DNA of 59,138 nt from a virus. Below, piece by piece: positions 1 through 9,146 of this stretch (position 1 is the stretch's first letter; the number at the start of each line of letters is the position of its first letter). The DNA lies in IMG/VR virus record IMGVR_UViG_3300007770_001286, positions 1 to 59,138 of that record; one strand, given 5' to 3'. The notes below the pieces were generated by a model. The model worked only from the letters and a program-made list of their open reading frames with translations. It was not told the DNA's origin and did no database searches. Both the position numbers and the translations under genes were made by a program.

Positions 1-2
1 AT

Positions 3-638
3 GTCAGAGAGGGTGGCATTTACGCTGAGTATCTGGTGACACTATCAGATGTGGATGATTCAGCCGACCCCTACGGTCCAGTATCAGAGAAAGGTCATAC
101 GCACTCTTACGTTGTAACTAGCGCTGACTTAAGTCCCATTTTTCCGCCACCATCGGACCCGGAAGCAGGTCCGACTGAAGTAACATTAGAAGACCAAGTA
201 ACTGATATCTACAATTTCTTTAATCCTAACAACAACGCGATTGTGCGTTCATTCGAGGCAGCTGGCGGAAGGGGTTTAGCAGGGGTTATAACTAGCTTTG
301 ACATGGACTGGGGCGAAGCCATGTGGGATATGCGCGGCATAGGCCGAAGAGCACCGCAGTTCATAAAGTGTAGCGTATCCTTTAGTCCGATTCATGATAT
401 TGTACCGGGTCTTGATAATAATGGAGCAATGCGGGCCTACAACTATCCAGTCGGTGGAATCGCTGGCGGTCTTGGCCAAGATTATTATTCACGTGGTGCA
501 GGTAGACCCGCTACAGGCGGTGACAGAAGGTCTTCTCACGTCCAAGGCTTCGAGAACACCGATACCAATGCCGATACCCTCGAGGGCTTTGCAGACAGCA
601 TCTCTAAAGGCTATGGTTCAACTGAGGGAGAAGTCTAA
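3..638 (+). CDS. Tail/baseplate structural protein, 5'-truncated
   Basis: The reading frame is open to the left edge of the window, so this is the C-terminal part of a longer protein; the GTG at 36 is only the first internal start. The remnant has a Pro/Asp-rich linker followed by a conserved-looking block containing SFSPIHDIVPGLD and a YPVGG segment. I associate this block with baseplate or tail proteins of marine myoviruses, from memory of the pattern and not from a search. The stop overlaps the ATG of the next gene (TAATG). The two downstream genes are also tail-type, which supports a virion role. The precise subunit is unknown. Confidence 0.6.
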   Translation, partial: VREGGIYAEYLVTLSDVDDSADPYGPVSEKGHTHSYVVTSADLSPIFPPPSDPEAGPTEVTLEDQVTDIYNFFNPNNNAIVRSFEAAGGRGLAGVITSFDMDWGEAMWDMRGIGRRAPQFIKCSVSFSPIHDIVPGLDNNGAMRAYNYPVGGIAGGLGQDYYSRGAGRPATGGDRRSSHVQGFENTDTNADTLEGFADSISKGYGSTEGEV

Positions 639-934
639 TGCCTATTAACAGATATCAGAGAGCACCAAAGTTAGCTAATGGAAAGTTTTATGGGACTTTT
701 GATGCATGTTATATCGTGGCATCCGCTGTCGCGGCTGGTTCGATAGCTTGGAAAGGTCACATAACGAAAGAAGCTCAACGATTAGATGTTATCGCTGGAG
801 ATTTTTATGGTGATGGTTCTTTGTGGTGGGTAATCGCAGGTGCGAGTGGAATTGGGTGGAGTTTACAGGTGCCGGCAGGAATATATCTTAAAATTCCCAC
901 AGACATCGGTCAGATTGTGGCACTCATTGGATAG
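638..934 (+). CDS. Baseplate wedge gp53-like / LysM-type small tail protein
   Basis: This 98-residue protein starts at an ATG overlapping the upstream stop and is preceded by a GAGGGAG ribosome binding site. Its second half has the pattern RLDVIAGDFYGDGSLWWVIA followed by a G-x-x-L-x-IP ending. That arrangement is typical of gp53-like baseplate wedge and phage tail protein X (LysM-related) families: a short fold in which the protein 'sits' on another tail subunit. The position between two large tail proteins agrees. The family call is good; the exact gp53 equivalence is inferred. Confidence 0.6.
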   Translation: MPINRYQRAPKLANGKFYGTFDACYIVASAVAAGSIAWKGHITKEAQRLDVIAGDFYGDGSLWWVIAGASGIGWSLQVPAGIYLKIPTDIGQIVALIG

Positions 935-939
935 ACCTA

Positions 940-3900
940 ATGGCAGTATATGATGATAGATTAGGAGACATTGTTGACAAGCTAGGACGCTATTTCAGTA
1001 TAGTTTCTAAAGAAGACTTTATGTCACTTCTTGCTTTTGGTGATGATGACTCTATCAGCGATTTCGGAACTGTGAATCTAGACCCCAACCCTGAGATGGC
1101 CAAGGTTATACGGGCGTTTACCAATACAACAGAGGGTGGCGTTACTCTGATGCAGGGATTTCAGGGACTTGTGGATTTGATGAATGGTTCTACGTCTGGA
1201 GAAGTTTCAGACATGACTGCGTTGTCAAAGAAACTTTATCGTTTTGTGGGTGAGCCGGAAGCTTTTGAAAGCGTATCTTTACCTTCGGGAGTCCCCACCG
1301 GTGCGGGGGAGTGGATAGTCAGTAGATATTCAGTAAAAGACTGTTGCAAAATCACTGACGAAGGTGAAGGCGCAATCAATGGTGCGTTTGCTTCACCAAC
1401 GAAATTCACCCCCAGTCTTGGTGCACTTCAGATCTTGAGTCCTAAGTTGACCCCCGCAAAAAGAGACACTGGTGCTGTTGCGCTTTTCATGACTTCATTA
1501 CCGACTTTAGAAATTTCGAGATGCCAACCTTATCTTGACATAACGGTGATCACTAATAGGCGTTCTCTTGGGGATGACAATCGAATTCAGACTATGGGAC
1601 TGATGCAATTTTTGCTAGGTAGTAGTCAGATTGAAGAGGATACAGCAGATTATTTTATGGCATCTGCTTTAGACGAGTCCGCGCTTTATGAATTTGAACA
1701 ACAACAACAAGCGGCTGACGCGTATGATGCCGCGTACCCTCCTGGTGAAGATGCAGATGAAGAGGAAGACCCGGATCCAGCTATCGCAACATCTGGTATG
1801 GAGATGTTTACTGCGCCACAAACCCTTGTACCAGTTATCGGTACAGGGCCCGATGCTCGAATGGAGCGTTATGAAGATTATGAGCCTTTCCAGGCAGCTT
1901 CTGGAGGGTCAAGTGGTGATGTAGAAGATCTTCCATCTGTCGGTGGACGTCGTGGCGCAGGGATCATAGATCCTTTTAGGCCCATGATGTCGATTGAGGG
2001 GTTTAGTGTTTCTGTCACACCCTCCTCAGGAATGATGTCTCATGAAACAGCTGAATTGTCTCTGACCATGCATGACAGGTCTCGAATATCAGAAATATCT
2101 GAATTTGTTAAACCAGACTTATACGGACATACTGAACTCTTGATAACCTACGGGTGGTCTCATCCCGATCCTTCTGGTCATACAATAGCAGCCGGCCCAA
2201 ATGCGGGCCAGCTTTCTGGTAATTTCTACGGCGCGTTCCTAGACTTAATGAAGGTCACTAAAAAATATATGGTCGTTAATAGCTCATTTTCATTTGATGA
2301 AGTGGGTCAGGTTAAGATCAAGCTTAAGCTTTCTATGAAGGGCTCTGCTAATGTTGATACTGCGAACCTTAGCCAGGGAGAAGATGTTGATAACGTATTA
2401 GAGGTTATGAAAGAGTTGACTGAAGCGATTGCGGTTATTAAAGAGCAGATTATGGATGATGCTGAAGCAACGGGTGATACAGCGGCAGCTAAAGACATGT
2501 TTGGGTCGTCTTTTATGACAGCAGCTTCTGATACTAGTTCTGCAATGACTGTTGATCAAGAGACTGCTGACGCCATAAAAGCCTTTATTGCTGCCAAGAG
2601 AAATACAACTGATCCAGCGACAGCGGATCTACGAGACACTTTAGAAGAAATGTTCGGGTCTAGCGGGACGGGTGGTGTAGCGGAAGCAGCAAAACAAACA
2701 ATTGCAGATGCCGTCGCGTCAAAGATCCAGCACTTAAAGAGTATGCGCCAAAACGGTAAGGATCCATTTGCCTTCACTGTTCGGGGCGCTCATGGTAGTA
2801 CCAAGTATGTGAATGCGAGATATAACGATCCAAAATTTGTTTCTTTTGGGGCAATGTTGTTGTATATGGTTGGAAAACCGCTGGCATCGACCAGGCGCTT
2901 TGACGAGATTCAGTTTGTCTTTTATCCTGTCAACGATAAATCAAGTTATTTATCAATATTGAATATTGCCCAGATCCCGATAAGAATTGAAGATTTTGAG
3001 GCAAAGTTCGAAGAGCGGACACAGACGACTGTCAATATTCCTCTTAGCGCTTTTTTGAGCTTTGTTTCGAAAGAATTTATTCACAATCAGGCATCTTATG
3101 TTTACGGTCTCACGGCCCTTTATGAAACTGATGATGAGGGCGAGACGTCGATGAAGGAAGAATTTTCAGAGGATGCTACTGCGCTAAATGATGAAAAGAA
3201 AAAGCGTTTAGAAGATGCCTATGGAGAAGATGCAGACATTGAATTCAAGATGCCACGTATCAAGATGGAGATGCAAGCGGTACCTTGTAAAGTCGGTACT
3301 CATCCCCGAGGAAAGAGGGGCACGATATTACGCATCCATGTTTATGACACCACTTGTGGTGCCTATCCGTCCCTCATGAAAATGATGACCGCTGCAAGGA
3401 GCGATTCTATCGGTTTGCTTTCATCAGCCGCCGGCGGCGTCCCAGGCGAAGTTGAGGATGCGGATTCTAGTACTGAAGGAGCGAGTGTGGATCACACGAC
3501 AGCTTTCTACGAAGGCCTACAGGCCGCAATGGATGCGGGTATTATGGAGCCAGTTCCGACTACAACAACAGATCCTCCACAGCTATCAGACATTGATTTA
3601 GATGAAACATATTTTAGGATGAAAGGTGGTTTTCCAGCCTTGAAAAACTTTATGATGAGTAGCATGCCGTCGATAATTTACGGTAGTTCAAACTCTGCTG
3701 TATTGAGCGCTGATCTATCATCAATGAATAATTCTAAATTAGCTTCTGTTAATATGCTGCGCGCCGGTCAGGGTGGTGGCGATGGTCCACAAGGATCGCG
3801 TGATGCAGGACTTCCGTTGCAGACAACCCCTGTTTCGCTTTCATTGTCGACGTATGGCTGTCCGATGGTGAGTTATGGCCAGCAGTTTTTTGTCGATTTT

Positions 3901-4074
3901 GGAACTGGCACGACAATCGACAACGTGTTTGTTGTGACAGGTATCGATCATACTATAGAGCAAGGGAAATTTGAGACGAAATTGAAGATGACTCAGGTTG
4001 ATGCGTTTGGTAAATACATCAGTATGTTTGGAAATGTGAAAACTGCCTTGTCGGCTCTTTCCGAAGCTGATTAG
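940..4074 (+). CDS. Large virion protein, probable baseplate/tail component
   Basis: This is a 1044-residue protein with no signal peptide and no obvious enzyme motif. An acidic, low-complexity linker with Gln and Asp/Glu runs lies near residues 250-275. A middle domain contains LLITYGWSHPDPSG, and further beta-rich segments follow to the C-terminus. The preceding genes are baseplate-like and the size fits a structural hub or wedge protein, but I recognise no specific family. The Shine-Dalgarno is weak (GGATAG upstream), so expression may be coupled to the upstream tail genes. Confidence 0.55.
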   Translation: MAVYDDRLGDIVDKLGRYFSIVSKEDFMSLLAFGDDDSISDFGTVNLDPNPEMAKVIRAFTNTTEGGVTLMQGFQGLVDLMNGSTSGEVSDMTALSKKLYRFVGEPEAFESVSLPSGVPTGAGEWIVSRYSVKDCCKITDEGEGAINGAFASPTKFTPSLGALQILSPKLTPAKRDTGAVALFMTSLPTLEISRCQPYLDITVITNRRSLGDDNRIQTMGLMQFLLGSSQIEEDTADYFMASALDESALYEFEQQQQAADAYDAAYPPGEDADEEEDPDPAIATSGMEMFTAPQTLVPVIGTGPDARMERYEDYEPFQAASGGSSGDVEDLPSVGGRRGAGIIDPFRPMMSIEGFSVSVTPSSGMMSHETAELSLTMHDRSRISEISEFVKPDLYGHTELLITYGWSHPDPSGHTIAAGPNAGQLSGNFYGAFLDLMKVTKKYMVVNSSFSFDEVGQVKIKLKLSMKGSANVDTANLSQGEDVDNVLEVMKELTEAIAVIKEQIMDDAEATGDTAAAKDMFGSSFMTAASDTSSAMTVDQETADAIKAFIAAKRNTTDPATADLRDTLEEMFGSSGTGGVAEAAKQTIADAVASKIQHLKSMRQNGKDPFAFTVRGAHGSTKYVNARYNDPKFVSFGAMLLYMVGKPLASTRRFDEIQFVFYPVNDKSSYLSILNIAQIPIRIEDFEAKFEERTQTTVNIPLSAFLSFVSKEFIHNQASYVYGLTALYETDDEGETSMKEEFSEDATALNDEKKKRLEDAYGEDADIEFKMPRIKMEMQAVPCKVGTHPRGKRGTILRIHVYDTTCGAYPSLMKMMTAARSDSIGLLSSAAGGVPGEVEDADSSTEGASVDHTTAFYEGLQAAMDAGIMEPVPTTTTDPPQLSDIDLDETYFRMKGGFPALKNFMMSSMPSIIYGSSNSAVLSADLSSMNNSKLASVNMLRAGQGGGDGPQGSRDAGLPLQTTPVSLSLSTYGCPMVSYGQQFFVDFGTGTTIDNVFVVTGIDHTIEQGKFETKLKMTQVDAFGKYISMFGNVKTALSALSEAD

Positions 4075-4108
4075 CTGAACAATAGCATTCTTCTTCTTAA
4101 ATTAAAGG

Positions 4109-5305
4109 ATGCCGATTCTCTTACATAAAAATTATCTAGGGACCGAGACTCACATGATCATTAGCGGTAATCAGGTTAGGTGGACTAGCGATATTGGGGT
4201 CGGTGAGTATTTTGTGCTGGGATGTGAGGGTCGACCAGATTCTCTTGAGCCGCTATTACGTTTGTATGGTATAGAAATGCCAGACTTTGTACCTGCAAAA
4301 TTTCGAAAGAGCTTTTTAGACCTAAACGGCCCCAAGATAATTCCATGGAGATTTGTTCTACCGCGGGAAGTCTTTAAGGAAAATTTTAGGAGTTATGTCG
4401 AAGACCTGGCGAAGATAGAAGAGCTTTTTGTTGAAAGCAAATATCCATCGTTCTTTGTAGATTCGAATCGATTGTTTTCAAGACTTGAGCGCGCGAAGGT
4501 GGACAAAGTCTTATTACAGAAACTCATTCGAACTAACGATTCTCATGTGCTTCGTCATATGTTGTCTGGTTCTCATGATTCCTTGCTAAACGTACCATTC
4601 TATGATAGGGTTTCTACAAAGACGGGCAGGTTGACCATCAAATCAGGTCCGCAAGTTTTGACGCTTAAGAAAGAATTTCGAAGTATTTTCGCACCAAGAA
4701 AATCTAATTCGAGATTATTCGAAATTGACTTTGTTTCTCTCGAACCAAGAGTCGCTTTAAACTTTGCGAATGTGCATGCGTCAAATGACGTGTATCTTTC
4801 TTTCCTCGAAACTACGGGGGTCAAAGTATCAAGGGACACTGCGAAGCTCGCGGTGCTTTGTTCGCTTTATGGGGCAGGTAATTCCAGGCTTAATAAACTG
4901 TTGGCTACCGAGACTGTCGATATAACTGCTAGACAACTTGTACGTGCTGTGAGTGAATATTTCAAGCTATCAGCGTTAAAGAGGCATTTGTTTCAGCAAG
5001 CAAAAGAAGGTATTATACAGAATTATTTTGGTCGGCCAATTGATGTCGATAATGCAAGAGAAAGTATTCTAATCAATAATTATCTTCAGTCGACTGCTGC
5101 TGATGTCGCGATTGCGGGGTTTAGTCATTTTGTGCAGAAGTTTTCGAAACAGTGCCGTCCACTTTTCGTAATTCACGATGCGTTGATTATTGATGTTAAT
5201 AATGAGCATTTAGACGATATTAAAAGATATGTAGATATAGGGTACAGCGTACCGGGATTAGGAAATTTTCCACTTAAGATAAAAGAGTTTAACCATTATG
5301 AATGA
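4109..5305 (+). CDS. Compact family A DNA polymerase (polymerase domain only)
   Basis: The 398-residue protein carries the PolA polymerase core without exonuclease domains. A TxTGRL segment lies at about 170-175. Motif A is EIDFVSLEPRVA with D207. Motif B is R242...K246...Y254-G255, followed by the Q-helix NNYLQSTAAD. Motif C is VIHDA with D357. In most PolA enzymes motif C is HDE; here the Glu is Ala358, an unusual substitution, while both catalytic aspartates remain. The 3'-5' exonuclease seems to be supplied by the separate gene at 5868. The start has AAGG almost touching the ATG; a second possible start is the ATG at 4154. Role: DNA synthesis, gap filling or replication beside the DnaE-type enzyme at 21755. 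Confidence 0.88.
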   Translation: MPILLHKNYLGTETHMIISGNQVRWTSDIGVGEYFVLGCEGRPDSLEPLLRLYGIEMPDFVPAKFRKSFLDLNGPKIIPWRFVLPREVFKENFRSYVEDLAKIEELFVESKYPSFFVDSNRLFSRLERAKVDKVLLQKLIRTNDSHVLRHMLSGSHDSLLNVPFYDRVSTKTGRLTIKSGPQVLTLKKEFRSIFAPRKSNSRLFEIDFVSLEPRVALNFANVHASNDVYLSFLETTGVKVSRDTAKLAVLCSLYGAGNSRLNKLLATETVDITARQLVRAVSEYFKLSALKRHLFQQAKEGIIQNYFGRPIDVDNARESILINNYLQSTAADVAIAGFSHFVQKFSKQCRPLFVIHDALIIDVNNEHLDDIKRYVDIGYSVPGLGNFPLKIKEFNHYE

Positions 5306-5807
5306 GCAACAGATAAGACAAATTATTCAACAAGTCCTCACCGAGGGTGAAGAAGAAAAACCGAAAGGGCGTGGTAATAAGAAGAAAGTTGTAAAGATAA
5401 AAGCGGGTGAGATCGGTTTGTCAGTTGGCGGAGGCGCGTTCACCAAAGCTGTCGCGGATGCTGGTGCGTTGGCGACAAAGGACCCCAAGCAGTTGATGAA
5501 GAACCTCGAGGTATCGAGCGGTGGTTCTAACTTCGACGGTGCTGGAAAGATTATCCAGCAAGCCATCGGGGGTGCAGAGGTAATGCAGTTAGCCTACGGC
5601 GGCGTTAAGAAAGTTTCGAAGGGTGGTAATCCTGGCCTTCGTATTTCAATGGGCGAATTAAACGCCCGGAATGGAGCGAAGTTTCTTCACCATACTTTGA
5701 TGGGAGCTATGAAAGCTGGCTTACTAAAATCGAATGAACCGCTTCAGATCCAAGTGGACGGTGAAGGTGTAGTTGTTTACGCTTCAGAAATAAAGGGGAG
5801 CTGGTAA
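5298..5807 (+). CDS. Unknown protein with L-x-E-type leader helix
   Basis: This 169-residue protein overlaps the end of the polymerase gene by 8 bases. Residues 1-16 form an amphipathic helix (IRQIIQQVLTE) ending in L-T-E, matching the leader found on many proteins at 32-44 kb. A Lys-rich stretch (KGRGNKKKVVKIK) and a Gly/Ala-rich globular domain follow. I do not recognise the domain. If the leader is a prohead targeting peptide, the mature product would be a basic, possibly DNA-associated protein packaged in the head; that is inference. Confidence 0.6.
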   Translation: MNEQQIRQIIQQVLTEGEEEKPKGRGNKKKVVKIKAGEIGLSVGGGAFTKAVADAGALATKDPKQLMKNLEVSSGGSNFDGAGKIIQQAIGGAEVMQLAYGGVKKVSKGGNPGLRISMGELNARNGAKFLHHTLMGAMKAGLLKSNEPLQIQVDGEGVVVYASEIKGSW

Positions 5808-5867
5808 CTTTAGGTTGTACACTTTGCAAGTTGGCTCTATTATTTTAATAGCATTTGTGGAGCGTTA

Positions 5868-6707
5868 ATGAAGCATTTAGAACAAGACGGACAGATTATC
5901 TTAAGTAAGCTGGATGCTTTAAGGCCACCAGATCGAACCCCGGAAGATGGTGACGTAGTTGCTGCTATTGTAGATGTTGAGACAACCGGGCTTAACCACC
6001 AGAAAGATGAAGTGATCCAAATTGCGGTCCGTCCATTTTTTGTAAGCCTTAAAACGGGTGAAGTCTCCGGACTAAAGAAAACGCTCGTCGAAATGCAACA
6101 GCCCTCCTCTCCACTACCTTCGATTATTACAGAGATAACCGGGTTTGTGGATGAAGACTTGGAGGGTAAGTCAATCCCATGGGATCGCATTTCATCTATC
6201 CTTGGACGGTGTCAATTCATCATCGCTCATAATGCTTCTTTTGATAGAAAGTGGATAGAGCAAGCCATAAGAAATAACGGATGCTCCGTGCCCGAAGATG
6301 CCATCTGGGGTTGTTCGATGTCTCAAGTTGATTGGACTGGTACGGTTCGGTGCTCTAAGGCTTTAGAGGTCTTGTGTGCATGGCACGGCTTCTATTACGA
6401 TTCCCATAACGCAGAGTCAGATGTTGATGCGACTCTTCATCTCCTACGAAAGAAACATTACATGAAAGAGCTTCTTGAGAATGCTGTAGCTCCAGATTAT
6501 CATGTATTTGCAGCTGGATCTTTGCGGGAAGAGAATGTAATCTTAAAGCAGGGTCGATATCGTTGGAATCCTGATCTTGTTTGTTGGTGGAAAGCCACGA
6601 ACACGAAAGACGCCGCAGAACGTGAGTGTCAATGGCTCGTTGAAAATCTTTCTAAAGTTGAGCCGCAATATTTCGAAATAGAGCCCAAACATCGTTTTTC
6701 TGAATAA
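5868..6707 (+). CDS. DnaQ-like DEDDh 3'-5' exonuclease
   Basis: The 279-residue protein has all DEDDh exonuclease motifs: ExoI with D36 and E38 (VDVETTGL), ExoII with HNASFD and D126, and ExoIII with H180 and D185 (SHNAESDVDATL). A C-terminal domain beginning near residue 215 has a YRWNPDLVCWWK segment that may bind nucleic acid. The start is supported by a GGAG site six bases upstream. It probably gives proofreading to one or both phage polymerases, since the nearby family A polymerase lacks its own exonuclease. An RNase T-like role is the alternative. Confidence 0.88.
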   Translation: MKHLEQDGQIILSKLDALRPPDRTPEDGDVVAAIVDVETTGLNHQKDEVIQIAVRPFFVSLKTGEVSGLKKTLVEMQQPSSPLPSIITEITGFVDEDLEGKSIPWDRISSILGRCQFIIAHNASFDRKWIEQAIRNNGCSVPEDAIWGCSMSQVDWTGTVRCSKALEVLCAWHGFYYDSHNAESDVDATLHLLRKKHYMKELLENAVAPDYHVFAAGSLREENVILKQGRYRWNPDLVCWWKATNTKDAAERECQWLVENLSKVEPQYFEIEPKHRFSE

Positions 6708-6715
6708 TTAAAAGT

Positions 6716-6964
6716 ATGGATAGCCTTCGGGAATACATACGACTCTTGATTGAAGAAGAAGTTCTGGGTGAACCTGATCTAAGTGCAGAGGATGAGAGGG
6801 AAGATGATGATGAGAGCCACCATGATGAGCAAAGTTCTGGTGGCGTCCCGGGGCCTATGGTTCCCTTAGGTCGCGGTCCTTCTGGAGAAAGAAGGAAAAG
6901 GCGTAAGGATGCCGAGAAGGCAAACGCTTCAGCTTTTGGCGGCGCAAAAATAGCTAAAAAATAA
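6716..6964 (+). CDS. Small acidic protein with leader-like helix
   Basis: This 82-residue protein begins MDSLREYIRLLIEEEVLGE, a helix with I-E-E (12-14) and L-G-E (17-19) that resembles the shared L-x-E leader of the virion-type genes. An Asp/Glu/His-rich segment and a basic Arg/Lys-rich C-terminus follow. No domain is recognised. It lies 8 bases after the exonuclease gene and before the SSB promoter, so it probably ends that transcription unit. The Shine-Dalgarno is weak. Confidence 0.5.
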   Translation: MDSLREYIRLLIEEEVLGEPDLSAEDEREDDDESHHDEQSSGGVPGPMVPLGRGPSGERRKRRKDAEKANASAFGGAKIAKK

Positions 6965-6965
6965 T

Positions 6966-6994
6966 TTGAAAAACTGACTACCAACTATTATACT
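6966..6994 (+). promoter_or_regulatory. Sigma70-type promoter for the SSB gene
   Basis: TTGAAA (6966-6971) and TATACT (6989-6994) are separated by 17 bases. The elements lie in the 90-base gap ahead of the SSB gene and give a short leader. The match to a host primary-sigma promoter is strong, implying early or middle expression. Confidence 0.7.
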
Positions 6995-7054
6995 ATAAAT
7001 GTCCTTACGGACACATGACAATTAAACATTGCACACTAAACATTTGGAGAAAAA

Positions 7055-7849
7055 ATGGCAATTGATATGGAAGCGCTTCGTAAGAAGCTTGGCCAGCTAT
7101 CTGGCAATAACTCACGTCGAAATGTACTTTGGCGTCCCCAAGAAGGCGAAGAAAGCGTAGTTCGTCTTATGGCATTCAGCGATAATGATGATGGACTTCC
7201 ATTCTCAGAGCGTTGGTTTTATTATAACATCGGAAATAATCCCGGTCTTCTAGCACCTTACCAGTTCGGTAATCCAGACCCTGTTCAGGAGTTGATTACC
7301 AAGCTTAGGGATGAGGGCACAAAGGAGTCTTACGAGCTTTGTAAGAAGCTATATCCTAAGGCTCGCTATTATGCCCCGGTAATCGTTCGCGGCGAAGAAG
7401 ATAAGGGTGTTCGAGTCTGGTCTTTCGGTAAGACAGTTTATCAGTCCTTGCTGAACATTATGCTCGATGAAGATTACGGCGATATTACTGACCCGACTGA
7501 TGGTCGTGATGTTAAGGTAATCTGTACCAAGGCGCCGGGACGCATGTGGGCGACGACTGAAGTCCGTCCACGAGGAAAGCAATCACCTCTTTCTAAGGAT
7601 AATAAGCAGGCTGCAACATGGACAGAATCGATTCCAGTAATCGACGATCTTTATGAAGCGAAGGCGTATGAAGCGCTAGCGAAGATTATCAACGATTGGC
7701 TAGAAGGTGATGACGCTGAAACAGATGAGGGTGGAACGAGCCGCGGATTCAACGGTAATACTACCACTAGCTCCGCACCAAAAAATATCGAGTCTAAGTT
7801 CAAGAGCCTTGATGACGCGTTCGCCGATCTTGAGGATGACGACTTTTAG
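7055..7849 (+). CDS. Single-stranded DNA-binding protein (T4 gp32-like)
   Basis: This 264-residue protein has an N-terminal basic segment (LRKKLGQLSGNN), a core with RNVLWRPQEGEE and aromatic/basic residues, and a low-complexity linker. It ends in a strongly acidic tail, LDDAFADLEDDDF. This is the architecture of gp32-type SSBs: a basic N-terminus for cooperativity, an OB core and an acidic tail for partner recruitment. A GGAG site precedes the ATG. It has its own promoter and is followed by a strong terminator, so it is a monocistronic, highly expressed gene. It sits next to the recombinase gene, as expected for recombination-dependent replication. Confidence 0.85.
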   Translation: MAIDMEALRKKLGQLSGNNSRRNVLWRPQEGEESVVRLMAFSDNDDGLPFSERWFYYNIGNNPGLLAPYQFGNPDPVQELITKLRDEGTKESYELCKKLYPKARYYAPVIVRGEEDKGVRVWSFGKTVYQSLLNIMLDEDYGDITDPTDGRDVKVICTKAPGRMWATTEVRPRGKQSPLSKDNKQAATWTESIPVIDDLYEAKAYEALAKIINDWLEGDDAETDEGGTSRGFNGNTTTSSAPKNIESKFKSLDDAFADLEDDDF

Positions 7850-7876
7850 TCTGTAGTCTACGAGATCATCTCACCC

Positions 7877-7910
7877 AAGGGAAGAGGCGTTGCCTCTTCC
7901 CTTTTTATTT
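7877..7910 (+). terminator. Rho-independent terminator after the SSB gene
   Basis: GGGAAGAGGC (7879-7888) pairs perfectly with GCCTCTTCCC (7892-7901) over a 3-base loop, and flanking A-T pairs extend the stem. It is followed directly by TTTTTATTT. It isolates the SSB transcript from the recombinase gene. Confidence 0.93.
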
Positions 7911-7937
7911 GAACACTACAGCTTTTTTTCCTATAAT
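7909..7937 (+). promoter_or_regulatory. Sigma70-type promoter for the recombinase operon
   Basis: TTGAAC (7909-7914) and TATAAT (7932-7937) are separated by 17 bases. The -35 box uses the last bases of the preceding terminator tail. It restarts transcription toward the recombinase, FEN and helicase genes. Confidence 0.8.
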
Positions 7938-7955
7938 CTTTTACGAGGTAATAAT

Positions 7956-9146
7956 ATGGCAAAGAAAAAAGGTGGCGGCGATGATTTCACTTCTGACCTA
8001 ATCAAGTCTCTTAATAAAGAGCATGGTTCTAGAGTGGCGTATAATCTTTCAACCGATGAGTCACCAACTCATGTTAATCGATGGATTAGCACTGGCTCAG
8101 AACAGCTTGATTACATCATCGCAAATCGCAGTGATGGCGGCTTACCAGAAGGAAGAATCATAGAGATATTCGGTCCTCCTTCAATAGGAAAATCTCATAT
8201 TGCAATTCAGATAGCTCGCTCAACCCAACAGTTGGGCGGTATTGTTGTTTACATCGATACTGAAAATGCAACGTCTGTTGAAAATCTTGGGTTGCTTGGG
8301 GTTGACATCACAAAGCGTTTTGTGTATGTCGACACGCACTGCACAGAAGAGGTTTTAGGCATCGCGGAATCAACGATACTAAAAGCAAAAGCGATGGATA
8401 AAGACGTTCCCGTTACGATTATTTGGGATTCTGTTGCGGCTTCATCTCCAAAGGCTGAGCTAGATGGAACTTATGAACAAAATTCTATAGGCCTACAGGC
8501 TAGAGCTATTTCTAAGGGAATGCGAAAAATTACGGGGGTTATTGCGAACCAGAACGTGCTATTCATTTGTCTAAACCAAATTCGAACAAAGATCGGAGTC
8601 ATGTACGGTGACCCCACTACAACCCCCGGTGGTAAGGCGATACCTTTCCATTCATCAGTACGAATCAAGCTGGGAGCAGGACAGCAGATCACCAATAAAA
8701 ATAAAGAGGTTATTGGCATTCACGTTCGTGCTAAGACTATTAAGAATAAGGTTGCGCCGCCCTTCAGAGAGTGTAATTTCGAGATACACTTCGGCAAAGG
8801 GATTGTGGAACATGAGCAAGTATTTGACGAGCTAAGAAAACACGGTCCTGAAATTATCGATGGAAAAGAAATTTGTGTAAAGGGAACCAGCGCGTGGAAG
8901 AATCTAACAGTGACCGACACAAAGACTGGTGAAATAGAGATAGAAAAGAAATTCTACAAGGCTGATTTTGGTGGTGTGTGGAAAGACACTGCATATAGAC
9001 GTTATATCGATTCTCTTCTTAGCGCGTGTATGATTAGAAAAATGTCTGATGATGAGCATGCGACGCTTGACACTGAGTCTTACGAAGAGGTGCGAGCAGC
9101 TGCAATGGAAATTAACCTTGATGATCTGCCTGATCTAAATGAATGA
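7956..9146 (+). CDS. RecA/UvsX-like recombinase
   Basis: This is a 396-residue RecA-fold ATPase. Walker A is GPPSIGKS at 73-80, followed by VVYIDTENA, a Walker B-like strand VTIIWDSVAA, and the loop region with FICLNQIRTKIG and TTTPGGKAIPF. These are hallmarks of RecA-type strand-exchange proteins. The ATG at 7956 is chosen because GAGGT lies at the right spacing; an upstream in-frame ATG at 7890 lies inside the terminator and lacks a site. The acidic C-terminus (EINLDDLPDLNE) is typical. It overlaps the FEN gene by 4 bases and should act with the SSB and helicase in recombination-dependent replication and repair. Confidence 0.92.
   Translation: MAKKKGGGDDFTSDLIKSLNKEHGSRVAYNLSTDESPTHVNRWISTGSEQLDYIIANRSDGGLPEGRIIEIFGPPSIGKSHIAIQIARSTQQLGGIVVYIDTENATSVENLGLLGVDITKRFVYVDTHCTEEVLGIAESTILKAKAMDKDVPVTIIWDSVAASSPKAELDGTYEQNSIGLQARAISKGMRKITGVIANQNVLFICLNQIRTKIGVMYGDPTTTPGGKAIPFHSSVRIKLGAGQQITNKNKEVIGIHVRAKTIKNKVAPPFRECNFEIHFGKGIVEHEQVFDELRKHGPEIIDGKEICVKGTSAWKNLTVTDTKTGEIEIEKKFYKADFGGVWKDTAYRRYIDSLLSACMIRKMSDDEHATLDTESYEEVRAAAMEINLDDLPDLNE

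Noticed and set aside
7890-7955. Upstream ATG extending the recombinase by 22 residues
   Set aside because: It lies within the terminator hairpin and before the promoter -10; GAGGT supports the ATG at 7956.
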